64,000 nt of DNA from contig DCIM01000039.1 of the NCBI GenBank assembly GCA_002316005.1, positions 1 through 64,000 of the forward strand, given 5' to 3'. Of the stretch, positions 49,942 to 58,669 are shown in pieces (within the stretch, counting starts at the first letter, position 1; the number at the start of each line of letters is the position of its first letter). The position numbers and the translations under genes were made by a program. Under the pieces are notes generated by a model, which saw nothing but the letters and a program-made list of their open reading frames with translations, made no database searches and was not told the origin of the DNA. Source of the stretch: Prevotellaceae bacterium UBA1726. Its GTDB lineage: Bacteria > Bacteroidota > Bacteroidia > Bacteroidales > Bacteroidaceae.

Positions 49942-50565
49942 TTATTTTTCTGCTAATCCTTCAATGTACTTGCACAGAATTGCCACACCCTTCGCATTAT
50001 GTCCGCCCTCAGGAATGATAAGGTCGGCAAAACGCTTTGTTGGCTCAATAAACTGCTCGTGCATTGGCTTGAGCACCTGCATATAGCGCTCCATCACCAT
50101 TGATACAGTACGACCACGGTCGATTGTATCACGCTGGATATTGCGGATAAGGCGCTCATCAGAATCGCAATCAACGAAAATCTTCAAATCCATCATCTCG
50201 CGAAGACGGCGGTTCAGAAGAGTCATGATACCCTCAACAATGATAACAGGCTTTGGCTCAACATGAATTGTCTCTGGCAGACGGTTTGAGATGATATACG
50301 AGTATGTTGGCTGTTCAATTGCCTTGCCCTCGCGCAACTCGTTTATCTGCTTTATAAGAAGTTTCCAGTCGAATGCGTCTGGGTGGTCAAAATTGATTGC
50401 CTTACGCTCTTCGTCGGTCATTCCTGTTGTATCGTTATAATACGAATCAAGTGGAACAACAGCTACACTATCCTTTGGAAGAGCTGCAACAATTTTCTTT
50501 ACAACAGTAGTCTTACCGCTACCAGTACCTCCGGCAATGCCGATTATAGTTATATCTTTGTTCAT
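49942..50565 (-). CDS. udk: Uridine kinase
   Basis: About 207 residues. It phosphorylates uridine and cytidine with ATP or GTP (EC 2.7.1.48) in pyrimidine salvage. The P-loop GGTGSGKTT follows directly after the start, with DSYYND, FDHPDAFDW, PTYSYIISNR and VDCDSDERLIRNIQRD all matching the Udk family. The ATG at 50565 is the start; the in-frame codon two positions upstream is TTG. The gene lies 8 nt after a secreted nuclease/phosphatase gene, which suggests salvage of nucleosides released outside the cell. Confidence 0.95.
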   Translation of the reverse strand: MNKDITIIGIAGGTGSGKTTVVKKIVAALPKDSVAVVPLDSYYNDTTGMTDEERKAINFDHPDAFDWKLLIKQINELREGKAIEQPTYSYIISNRLPETIHVEPKPVIIVEGIMTLLNRRLREMMDLKIFVDCDSDERLIRNIQRDTIDRGRTVSMVMERYMQVLKPMHEQFIEPTKRFADLIIPEGGHNAKGVAILCKYIEGLAEK

Positions 50566-50573
50566 AGTCAATT

Positions 50574-51656
50574 CTACTTCTGTTCCTTAATCAGATAAGT
50601 CACTACTGGCAAGTGGTCAGAGAAACCATCAAGCCATACGCCTCCGGCCGTTGTACGCTTAGGGGCGAGCTTATATTTACCTTCATCCTGCATGAGGTAG
50701 TCACGCTGGAAGATATCATTCTGGTAATAGCGCAATGTTTCACAGTTTTGTAATGCAGCTTTGCGATATTCCTTTGCGTCCTTAGTATCTTGTGTCGCAA
50801 GGAGATTTCTTGACATTACAATCTGGTCAAACAAGTTCCAAGCGCCTTGATAAGCCAATGTGCCACGGTTTTCCTTACGAAGAATATTCCACCAAGGATT
50901 ATAGAAATCGCCCTCGCCTACATCCTTCATTTCACGCTTTGCACCAAGGAACTTAGCCATAGAACTGTTGTCAGGATCGTCGTTCATATCGCCCATTACA
51001 AAGAACTTCATCTCTGGCTGTGAGGCAGCAATTGAATCGGTCATTTGGCGCACCTGCTTTCCGCCCCAATCGCGGAACTTACCCTCTGCAGAACGAGAAG
51101 GCCAGTGGCAAACAACAACTGTCACATCATCACCGCCTAATTTTCCCTGCACAACAAGGAAAGGACGAGTGTAATGTCCTGTGTCACCATTCTCGTAGAT
51201 ATACTGCTTGATGAAAGAGTTGTAAGGCTCAAACTGCTTTGGATTATAAATCAAAGCACAGTCAACACCTCGCTTGTCCGGACCTTCATAGTGGACATAT
51301 TTCATATTACGCTGTGCAAGTGGTTCCTGAGCAGTAAGGTCGTTCAGCACATTGGCATTCTCCACCTCCGAAAGACCGATAAAGGCACAACCTACAGGAG
51401 TCTTGTCAGTACCCATATCAGCAAGGGCACGCGCCATATTGCGGAGTTTATGAGTATACTTCAGGGTGTTCCATTTATATGCACCTGTTGGAAGGAAGTC
51501 ATAGTCGTTCTTTCCTGCATCATGACAAGTGTCAAAGAGGTTTTCCTGATTGTAGAAACCTACTGCATAGAGCGAGAATTTCTTCTCCTGTGCGAAAGCC
51601 GTAGAAACTACCGCAAAAAGAAGAATAGCGATTAAATAGAATTGTCTTTTCATCAT
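50574..51656 (-). CDS. Secreted endonuclease/exonuclease/phosphatase-family protein
   Basis: The 360-residue product has a signal peptide (1-22, ending AFAQE) and the EEP/DNase I-like fold: YNQENLFDT (metal-binding Asn/Glu near 35-42), FIGLSEVEN (catalytic Glu), DCALIYN, VVCHWPSRS (HWPSR is typical of the secreted Bacteroidetes branch), FFVMGDMNDDP, and closing SDHLPVVTYL. Substrates in the family include DNA, RNA and phosphoesters. It is first in an operon with udk, which favours nucleic acid as substrate. Two adjacent ATGs at the start. Confidence 0.88.
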   Translation of the reverse strand: MMKRQFYLIAILLFAVVSTAFAQEKKFSLYAVGFYNQENLFDTCHDAGKNDYDFLPTGAYKWNTLKYTHKLRNMARALADMGTDKTPVGCAFIGLSEVENANVLNDLTAQEPLAQRNMKYVHYEGPDKRGVDCALIYNPKQFEPYNSFIKQYIYENGDTGHYTRPFLVVQGKLGGDDVTVVVCHWPSRSAEGKFRDWGGKQVRQMTDSIAASQPEMKFFVMGDMNDDPDNSSMAKFLGAKREMKDVGEGDFYNPWWNILRKENRGTLAYQGAWNLFDQIVMSRNLLATQDTKDAKEYRKAALQNCETLRYYQNDIFQRDYLMQDEGKYKLAPKRTTAGGVWLDGFSDHLPVVTYLIKEQK

Positions 51657-51674
51657 AAATTTAGATTTTGACTA

Positions 51675-51682
51675 CAAAAATA
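51675..51682 (-). promoter_or_regulatory. -7 promoter element of the nuclease/udk operon
   Basis: Minus strand TATTTTTG, 19 nt before the start codon; no clear -33 element. Confidence 0.45.
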
Positions 51683-51826
51683 GGAAAAATAACACGAATA
51701 AAAAAATAATTAGGAGAAAATTTTGGAAAAAGAATAAAATTCGCCTTTTGGCGGTCCTCGTTATCTAATCCCCCGAAAAAGTCTTTATCAATAGCGAATT
51801 ATTTTTACATCAACAATAAGCATTTG

Positions 51827-51931
51827 TCATTTAACTGAAATGAGCTTGTCATTTAACTGAAATGACCGGTTCATTTAACTGAAATGAGGAGGTCATTTAA
51901 CTGAAATGAGCGCGTCATTTTACCCATTTCT
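51827..51931. repeat. Array 3 of the 17-bp palindrome at 22-bp spacing (5 units)
   Basis: Four identical units TCATTTAACTGAAATGA lie at 51827-51843, 51849-51865, 51871-51887 and 51893-51909. A fifth, degenerate on the right (TCATTTTACCCATTTCT), lies at 51915-51931. The 5-bp spacers all differ: GCTTG, CCGGT, GGAGG, GCGCG. The array lies between the divergent nuclease/udk and receptor operons. The remainder of 51683-52195 shows no gene. Confidence 0.88.
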
Positions 51932-52195
51932 CTACGGCTCTGATTATCAATGAGTTACAAAGACGAAAATGCAGGTATTTCCCGCTAACGGTTCATTTTT
52001 AACAAAAGAATAATTTTTACATTATTCAACCAGGCTACAAGCATAACAAAACAACAAAGACGGCATTTATTCCTTTCTGGAAAAAGATTGGCAAAAATCA
52101 AGGTGAAAATGCCTCATCTATGGAACTTTTACCACAGGAATAAAGTTCGAGTTGCATTTTTAACATTTTGTCGGTAAAAATTTTCATGAAAATAT

Positions 52196-52226
52196 TTTGC
52201 CGTTTGCTTGATTTAGATTAACTTTG
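52196..52226 (+). promoter_or_regulatory. Promoter of the 52-63 kb surface-protein operon
   Basis: TTTG (52196-52199), a 19-bp spacer and TAACTTTG (52219-52226). The leader to 52345 is about 113 nt and contains the hairpin CGCGTA-CATA-TACGCG at 52243-52258. Confidence 0.65.
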
Positions 52227-52344
52227 CAAACTGTCCCAAATGCGCGTACATATACGCGTATTAAAATAGGTACACAAAACGGCTAAAACCCGAAGAATCA
52301 ATTTGATTATAAAACAAATAACTAATATAACAAAATTAAGTCTT

Positions 52345-54969
52345 ATGCAAAAGCAGCTAAAATTACTCGTGCTGGCTCTGTTAGCCTCTCCTCTGGCGAT
52401 GGCACAGACGACCGATACAAGCACACAAGAGATGAAGGCGGCTACAGGAGCAGACGAGAGCCAGTTTACCTTTACGGAGAGCCAGCTCGGCGAGGACGAT
52501 GATATGGCGCAGAATGTGACCATCATTTCTTCGAACGGCGACCTCTACGCAAGTCAGATAGGCTATGGTTTCTCGGCTGTGCGATTCCGTTATCGCGCCT
52601 TCAACCAGAAGTACAATGATGTCTATGTCAACGGCATGCAGCTGAACGACATGGAGACAGGACAGTTCCGTTTCTCCCTTGTCGGTGGTTTGAACAACCA
52701 GACTCGTTCGGCTGAGTCGGTACTGCCTTTTGAGAGCAACAACTTCTCTGTGGCAGGCATGGGCGGTTCTAACAACTACAACTTCCGTGCAGGAAGTATG
52801 GCAAGTGGTTCACGCGCATCTATCCTGTTGACCAACCGCAACTACAACCTCCGCGGTATGTACACCTATTCATCAGGTTTCAACGCTAAGGGTTGGGCTT
52901 GGACAGCAAACATCACTTATCGTGGTGCAACTTACGACTCGCAGAAGTGGAGCAAGGCCTACAAGGGTACATTCTACAACGCCCTGAGCTATTTCTTCGG
53001 CGTTCAGAAACTCTTCGGCGACCACTCTCTGGCATTCTCTACATGGGGAAATCCTACTGAGCGTGCAGCTACTGGTGCCAGCACCGACGAGATGTACTGG
53101 CTTGCCAACAACAATTACTACAACCCTTACTGGGGTTACCAGAACGGCAAGATCCGCAACTCGCGTATCGTTAATGATTTCGCTCCATCAGCCGTGCTGA
53201 CATGGGATTGGAAGATCAATGACAAGACAAAGCTCACAACCTCTGTTGGTGGAAAGTACTCTATGTACAAAAGCACAAAATTGAACTACAACAATGCCGA
53301 TAACCCAGCTCCAGACTATTGGAAGCGTTTCCCTTCTGCAGCTTACGATGTTTACGGCAGCAATGGTGTGAATGATGTTCAGCCTTGGACATACGCAAGC
53401 GAATTCGGCAGAGACGTACCTGCTTATTGGTATGCAGCATATCAGGGTTTGTCTTCAAGCGAGGCTGCACGCCAGATTAACTGGGATCAGCTTTATGTTG
53501 CCAACCAAGGAGCAAACAAGGCCGGACAGGACGCTATGTACTTCATCCAGGCAAAGCGCAACGATGTACTTACTATGCAGTTGAACTCTGTATTGAATAC
53601 AGAACTTGATCCTTTCAAGCACCTCTCTATCGGTTTCGGCCTTGGTTCAAACCACGCTCGTCACTATCAGACAATGGAGGATTTGATGGGTGCAACTTCA
53701 TTCCACAATATCAATACATACGCTCTTTCAAACTACGGTTTGGGTGGTGACGGAGCTCGCTACGACCTGAACGAAGGTGCTACAGCTAAGGAAGTTAAGG
53801 AAGGTGATGTATTCGGTTATGACTATTTCATTAATGTGCGCAAGGCAAACCTCTGGACATCTTACACAGTAAATGCTCGCCGCATTCACTTCTTGTTCGG
53901 AGCAAAGACTGCTTTCACAGGCATGCAGCGTGACGGTCGTATGCGCAATGGTCTCTGCAAGGACTATTCTTACGGCAAGTCTGGTTGGGCAAGTTTCCAG
54001 GACGGTGGCATCAAGTCTTCTATGTCGGCTAACCTCGGCGGTGGTAATGCCATCACCCTCGGCGTAGGCATTGAGACACGCGCTCCTCTTGCTTCTACAG
54101 CATTCCAGGCACCAGAGATGAACAACAACTTCGTGAAGAACCTCCACAACGAGCTTGTATTCTCAAGCGAGGCTGGATATCAGTTGCGTACATCTTGGTT
54201 GAACCTGAACATCAATGCTTACTACTCGCTCATGGATCATGTCACAGAGTGGCAGAACTACTACCTCGACGAGCAGAACTCATTCACATACGTAAGCCTC
54301 ACCGGTATTCGCAAGGCTAACTACGGTGTTGAGATGGGTGGTAAGATTAAGCTCACCTCTACTCTCGACATCAAGACCTACGGCACAATCTCTGATGCTA
54401 AGTATCTGACAAATGCAAAGGTTGATTATATGCTCTCTACATCTGGCAAGGAGATTGAAGACTTCTGCTACAGCGAGGGAATGCGCGAAAGCGGTACTCC
54501 TCTTACTGCTGCAAGCCTCGGTTTGAGCTACCACAACCACGGTTGGTTCATCGACCTCTCTGGCAACTACTACGATCGTATCTATCTCTCATGGACTCCT
54601 TCTACCCGCTACAACAAGTATCTTGAGTCGGAGAAGAAGGTTGGTACTGTTGTTGACGAGAACGGAAACCTCGTGACTTATGTTGACTCACCAGCTCAGG
54701 CTAAGGGTGAAGGTGGTTTCATGCTCGACGCTTCTATCGGTCGTAGCATCTATCTCAAGAAGGGTTCTCTCTCTATCAACCTTTCGTTGACCAACATTCT
54801 GAACAATACCAAACTTTGTACAGGTGGTTACGAGCAGAGCCGTATCAGCACATATACACAGTCGGGCAGCACAACAAAGACTGATCGTGCTTACGACTTC
54901 CAGAACAACCCAAAGAAGTTCTATGCTTACGGTACAAACGGAATGCTTAACATTACATGGAAATTCTAA
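52345..54969 (+). CDS. TonB-dependent-receptor-like outer-membrane protein
   Basis: About 874 residues from the ATG at 52345 (MQKQLKLLVLALLASPLAMAQ, signal peptide). A longer reading from 52303 adds a non-signal extension. The N-terminal part of the mature protein resembles a plug (VTIISSNGDLYASQIGYGFSAVRFRYRAFNQKYNDVYVNGMQLND), and the remainder is a large barrel with many aromatic strand ends, closing in NGMLNITWKF. There is no carboxypeptidase-like domain and no SusD partner. The downstream genes encode DUF5689 and OB-fold lipoproteins, so this may be the transporter of that system. The ligand is inferred, not shown. Confidence 0.8.
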   Translation: MQKQLKLLVLALLASPLAMAQTTDTSTQEMKAATGADESQFTFTESQLGEDDDMAQNVTIISSNGDLYASQIGYGFSAVRFRYRAFNQKYNDVYVNGMQLNDMETGQFRFSLVGGLNNQTRSAESVLPFESNNFSVAGMGGSNNYNFRAGSMASGSRASILLTNRNYNLRGMYTYSSGFNAKGWAWTANITYRGATYDSQKWSKAYKGTFYNALSYFFGVQKLFGDHSLAFSTWGNPTERAATGASTDEMYWLANNNYYNPYWGYQNGKIRNSRIVNDFAPSAVLTWDWKINDKTKLTTSVGGKYSMYKSTKLNYNNADNPAPDYWKRFPSAAYDVYGSNGVNDVQPWTYASEFGRDVPAYWYAAYQGLSSSEAARQINWDQLYVANQGANKAGQDAMYFIQAKRNDVLTMQLNSVLNTELDPFKHLSIGFGLGSNHARHYQTMEDLMGATSFHNINTYALSNYGLGGDGARYDLNEGATAKEVKEGDVFGYDYFINVRKANLWTSYTVNARRIHFLFGAKTAFTGMQRDGRMRNGLCKDYSYGKSGWASFQDGGIKSSMSANLGGGNAITLGVGIETRAPLASTAFQAPEMNNNFVKNLHNELVFSSEAGYQLRTSWLNLNINAYYSLMDHVTEWQNYYLDEQNSFTYVSLTGIRKANYGVEMGGKIKLTSTLDIKTYGTISDAKYLTNAKVDYMLSTSGKEIEDFCYSEGMRESGTPLTAASLGLSYHNHGWFIDLSGNYYDRIYLSWTPSTRYNKYLESEKKVGTVVDENGNLVTYVDSPAQAKGEGGFMLDASIGRSIYLKKGSLSINLSLTNILNNTKLCTGGYEQSRISTYTQSGSTTKTDRAYDFQNNPKKFYAYGTNGMLNITWKF

Positions 54970-54988
54970 ATTCGGGAGGACATAGAAA

Positions 54989-55858
54989 ATGAAGAAAGTA
55001 TTTTATTTGGCAGTTGCATTTGTTGCAACACTTGGTCTCCTGAACAGTTGTATGGACGGCGGTTATGACGATATGACCGACCTCACAACACAGGATGTTT
55101 ACGGAAATAATGACATTATTGAACACAATGTTGTCTCTATTGCAGAACTGAAGCAGATGTATAAGGCATTGAACAACTCACGCGACACAGCAACTGTCAA
55201 GGAGGACATTCAATTGAAGCTTCGCGTTACTGGCAACGATATTGGTGGCAACATCTATAGTTACTTCTCTGCAATTGACGAAAACGGCGATGCAATCCTC
55301 GTTTATATCTACGCAGGTGGCCTCTATGCATACTTACCAGTTGGACAGGAAATCCTTATCAATCTACAGGATCTCTGTGTTGGTTCAAACGGTACACAGC
55401 CTTGTATCGGTGGCGTCTATAAGACCAGCTCGGGTAATGTTTATCCAAAGAACCTGAACAACTTCATCTGGCAGAAGCACTTCAAACTTCTTGGATGTGA
55501 TGCCAGCAAGGTTCAGCCTAAGGAATTCACAGGTGCTGAGTTTGTTAGCGCATGGAAAGCTGACAAGAATGCACTCGCTGGTCAGCTCATCACTTTGAAG
55601 GGTGTAACCATTCAGGGTGCTGACGGCAAAGCTCGTTGGGGAACAAAGGCAGATGTAGCTTCAGAAGGCGACTTCACAGTAAAGCGCTACTTCTCTGGTG
55701 TAGGCTCAGACATCTACATCAACACCTCAACAAGTGCAAAGTTTGCGGCAGAACCAATGCCTGAGGGCCCAGTTGATGTAACAGCTGTTGTGGTTAGATA
55801 CAACAACTACGCTCAGCTGACACTCCGCACAGCAGACGATGCTAAGACAGTAAACTAA
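54989..55858 (+). CDS. DUF5689-type surface lipoprotein
   Basis: The 289-residue product has a lipobox (LGLLNSC, Cys 21). The mature part contains SIAELKQMYKALNNSRDTATVKEDIQLKLRVTGNDIGGNIYSYFSAIDENGDAILVYI (shown only as the region of about residues 50-108), the OB-fold-like opening of DUF5689, with a second beta-rich half from about residue 180. Such lipoproteins accompany secreted nucleases in Bacteroidetes. It starts 20 nt after the receptor-like gene and precedes the triple-domain lipoprotein by 34 nt. Confidence 0.82.
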   Translation: MKKVFYLAVAFVATLGLLNSCMDGGYDDMTDLTTQDVYGNNDIIEHNVVSIAELKQMYKALNNSRDTATVKEDIQLKLRVTGNDIGGNIYSYFSAIDENGDAILVYIYAGGLYAYLPVGQEILINLQDLCVGSNGTQPCIGGVYKTSSGNVYPKNLNNFIWQKHFKLLGCDASKVQPKEFTGAEFVSAWKADKNALAGQLITLKGVTIQGADGKARWGTKADVASEGDFTVKRYFSGVGSDIYINTSTSAKFAAEPMPEGPVDVTAVVVRYNNYAQLTLRTADDAKTVN

Positions 55859-55892
55859 TAATGACAAAAACCGATAAAAATAAAATCCAAAT

Positions 55893-57653
55893 ATGAAAAA
55901 GATATTATATTCAATAATGGCATTTGCCATTGCGATATTCACACTCACAAGCTGTGAGTCTGTACCAATGCCTTACGACTTCCCTGACCAGGGCGGTGGT
56001 AGCGAAACTGTAGATCCTCAGGGTGACGGTACACTTGAGAACCCATTCAATGTTGCCGGAGTTATTGCTTATGTAAAGGAACTCGGCGCTGATGTTCAAT
56101 CAGATAAGGAAGTATATGTAAAGGGTATTGTTGCAGCAAACAGCACATCTGAGTCAACAATCACTTCTTACGGAAACATGACCTTCACAATGGTTGATGC
56201 TGGTACTTCTTCTCCTACATTTACCGCATTCCAGGTTTATGGTCCTAACAAGCAGAAGTTCACTTCTGTTGACCAGATTCAGGTTGGTCAGGAAGTTGTT
56301 GTTTGTGGTAAGGTTTACCTCTATAGCGGTTCTACTCCAGAGACTGTAGGCAAGGGTTCTGCTTATGTTTACAGCATCAATGGCGAAGGCGGTGGCGATC
56401 CTGGCAAGCAGGTAGATCCTGCAGGTACAGGTACTTCATCTGACCCTTACAATGTTGCTGGAGCTGTAGCATATATTAATACTCTTGGTGCTGATGTTGA
56501 GTCTGACAAGGAAATCTATGTAAAGGGTAAGGTTCTTTCAAACAACACAACTGAGGCTACTATCACAAGCTATGGTAATATGACCTTCACAATGATTGAC
56601 GAGGGCAATAACTCTACTACATTCACAGCATTCCAGGTATATGGTCCTGAAAAGAAGAAGTTTACTTCTGTTGACCAGATTAAGGAAGGCATGGAAGTTG
56701 TTGTTTGCGGTAAGGTTGTAAACTATAAAGGCAACACTCCTGAGACTGTTGGAAAGGGTGCTGCTTATGTAGTAAGCATTGACGGTCAAGGTGGCGAAGG
56801 CGGTGGCGACACTCCTTCAGGCGAGGCAAAGGGTGACGGTTCACAGGCTAATCCTTTCAATGTACCTGGCATCATCGCTTATACAAGTGCACTTGCTGCT
56901 GACGCTCAGTCAAGCGAGAAGGTTTACTTCAAGGGTATCGTTTCGCAGACTAAGGACATCTCTGCTACATATGGCAATGCTACATTCTACATCTCTGAGG
57001 ATGGCAAGACAAGCAACGAGTTCTATGTATTCCGTTGCCTTGGTTTGAATGGTGCAGCAATTGCTTCTGCTGATGATGTAAAGGTTGGCGACGAGGTTGT
57101 TATCTACGGTACTGTAACCAACTACAAGGGTAACACCCCTGAGACTGTTCAGAAGGAAGCTTACATAGTTTCTCTTACAAGAGGTGGTGAGTCTGGCGGT
57201 GGTGACACACCTGCTACTTCTGACGGTATCTCTGTAAACGGTACAACTGTAACTCTCAACAATGCAGCAGTTACTGCAGGCACAGAGACTGTTGTTTGTA
57301 CTGTTAACGATCTCGGTATTACAGACAAGTCTTCTGCTGAGGGCACATACACACTCTCTGACGGTAGCACTCTTACAGTAGCTAAGGGCGATGGTAAGTC
57401 TGGTCCTACATACTACGCTGCAAGCAACGGTTTCCGTATCTATGCAAGCAACACTCTCACTTTCGATTGCAAGAACAATGTTGCTACAATCGTTTTCGAG
57501 TGTGACTCTTACAACGGCACAAACTATGTTGGCAACGAGACTGCAACAGTTACATTCAACGGTAAGAATGTTGTTTACTGCAACAAGAACGATGCAAACA
57601 GCGGTGGTGTTCAGCTTCGTGTAAAGAAAATCACAATCACTTACGCTCAGTAA
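55893..57653 (+). CDS. Lipoprotein with three DUF6359-type OB-fold repeats
   Basis: The 586-residue lipoprotein (TLTSC, Cys 21) holds three homologous modules of about 120 residues. Modules 1 (about 42-165) and 2 (about 174-295) are near-copies, both with NPFNVAG or DPYNVAG, ITSYGNMTFTM, TFTAFQVYGP, KFTSVDQI and EVVVCGKV. Module 3 (about 308-425) is more diverged. GGG-rich linkers separate them. The last 150 residues form a different beta-rich domain ending RVKKITITYAQ. OB-folds of this type often bind nucleic acids or oligosaccharides. The repeated DNA of modules 1 and 2 looks like recent duplication. Confidence 0.82.
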   Translation: MKKILYSIMAFAIAIFTLTSCESVPMPYDFPDQGGGSETVDPQGDGTLENPFNVAGVIAYVKELGADVQSDKEVYVKGIVAANSTSESTITSYGNMTFTMVDAGTSSPTFTAFQVYGPNKQKFTSVDQIQVGQEVVVCGKVYLYSGSTPETVGKGSAYVYSINGEGGGDPGKQVDPAGTGTSSDPYNVAGAVAYINTLGADVESDKEIYVKGKVLSNNTTEATITSYGNMTFTMIDEGNNSTTFTAFQVYGPEKKKFTSVDQIKEGMEVVVCGKVVNYKGNTPETVGKGAAYVVSIDGQGGEGGGDTPSGEAKGDGSQANPFNVPGIIAYTSALAADAQSSEKVYFKGIVSQTKDISATYGNATFYISEDGKTSNEFYVFRCLGLNGAAIASADDVKVGDEVVIYGTVTNYKGNTPETVQKEAYIVSLTRGGESGGGDTPATSDGISVNGTTVTLNNAAVTAGTETVVCTVNDLGITDKSSAEGTYTLSDGSTLTVAKGDGKSGPTYYAASNGFRIYASNTLTFDCKNNVATIVFECDSYNGTNYVGNETATVTFNGKNVVYCNKNDANSGGVQLRVKKITITYAQ

Positions 57654-57667
57654 TAAAATAACTGATT

Positions 57668-58651
57668 TTGAAAAGATTTCAAATAAATAGCGCATTCACA
57701 TTTCTGGCAGCATTGACCTTAGGGTTGATGCTGGCAGGATGTAGTGGTAGCGACGACCCTTCTGGCGGTAACGATGATGGCAAGGAGAAAAACAATGTCA
57801 ATGCCAATACTACTCAAAAATCGCAGTATGCCACAAGAGTCGAAGTGCCAAAACTGAAGGACGGCACAGCATACCAGTTGCTCGTAAAGGTTTCACCTTC
57901 ATACGGTGTAAACTATATGGTGGAATGGGATTGTTCACAGCGTGCCCAGCGATGGAGCTGTTGGGAATGGAACAGTACCAATTCCGTTAAAAACTGGAAC
58001 CGCAACAACTGGAGGAATGGTCAACGATTCAATGGTTATGGTGGCGACAGCGACCCGTTCCAACCAGACAATGAAATAAGTACAGGATTCCGTTCTGAAC
58101 TATCCGACTATTCTGGTTCGGGCTACAACCGCGGACATATATGTGCTTCAGAAGACCGTATCTGCGACATGACCAGCAACGGACAAACATTCTACCTGTC
58201 GAACATGCACCCTCAGGTTTATGATTTCAATACTGGTGTATGGGTAAACATGGAGAACAAGTTGCGCAACTGGCGTGATGCTGTTGTCAATCAAGGCGGT
58301 ACAATGTACGTCTGCAAGGGAGGTACAATCTATGATGTAACCCTCGATGGTAAGAAACAGGCAGGTGTCATCAAGAGAATAAGCGGAAGAAGCATTTACG
58401 ATGCTACTTCTACCAGCGGTATTCCTGTTCCAAAGTATTTCTTCATGGCTGTTCTTGCAAAGACCAGCAGAGGATACAGCGCTATGGCTTTCTGGGCAGA
58501 ACATAAATCTGACAGCAGTACAAACCTGCAGAACTATATGATTTCTGTCAATGAACTTGAGTCGCGTACAGGTTACGATTTCTTCTGCAACCTGCCTGAC
58601 AATATAGAAGAAACAGTAGAAAGCACTCTTATCACAAGTGATTGGAAATAA
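57668..58651 (+). CDS. Extracellular DNA/RNA non-specific endonuclease (NUC1 family) lipoprotein
   Basis: The 327-residue product has a lipobox (MLAGC, Cys 25). The nuclease core shows SGYNRGHICASEDR with catalytic H157, the beta-beta-alpha-metal motif, followed by FYLSNMHPQVYDFNTGVWVNMENKLRNW, which supplies the metal-binding Asn. It should cut DNA and RNA at the cell surface. The start codon is TTG (57668); the signal peptide begins right there and the previous gene ends 15 nt upstream. Neighbouring OB-fold lipoproteins and a receptor-like barrel suggest uptake of the products. Confidence 0.9.
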   Translation: MKRFQINSAFTFLAALTLGLMLAGCSGSDDPSGGNDDGKEKNNVNANTTQKSQYATRVEVPKLKDGTAYQLLVKVSPSYGVNYMVEWDCSQRAQRWSCWEWNSTNSVKNWNRNNWRNGQRFNGYGGDSDPFQPDNEISTGFRSELSDYSGSGYNRGHICASEDRICDMTSNGQTFYLSNMHPQVYDFNTGVWVNMENKLRNWRDAVVNQGGTMYVCKGGTIYDVTLDGKKQAGVIKRISGRSIYDATSTSGIPVPKYFFMAVLAKTSRGYSAMAFWAEHKSDSSTNLQNYMISVNELESRTGYDFFCNLPDNIEETVESTLITSDWK

Positions 58652-58669
58652 AAAAGAAAAAACACTATT

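Noticed and set aside
51827..51931. Repeat array as a CRISPR array
   Set aside because: The repeated unit is 17 bp with 5-bp spacers, far below CRISPR repeat and spacer sizes, and no cas gene is present.
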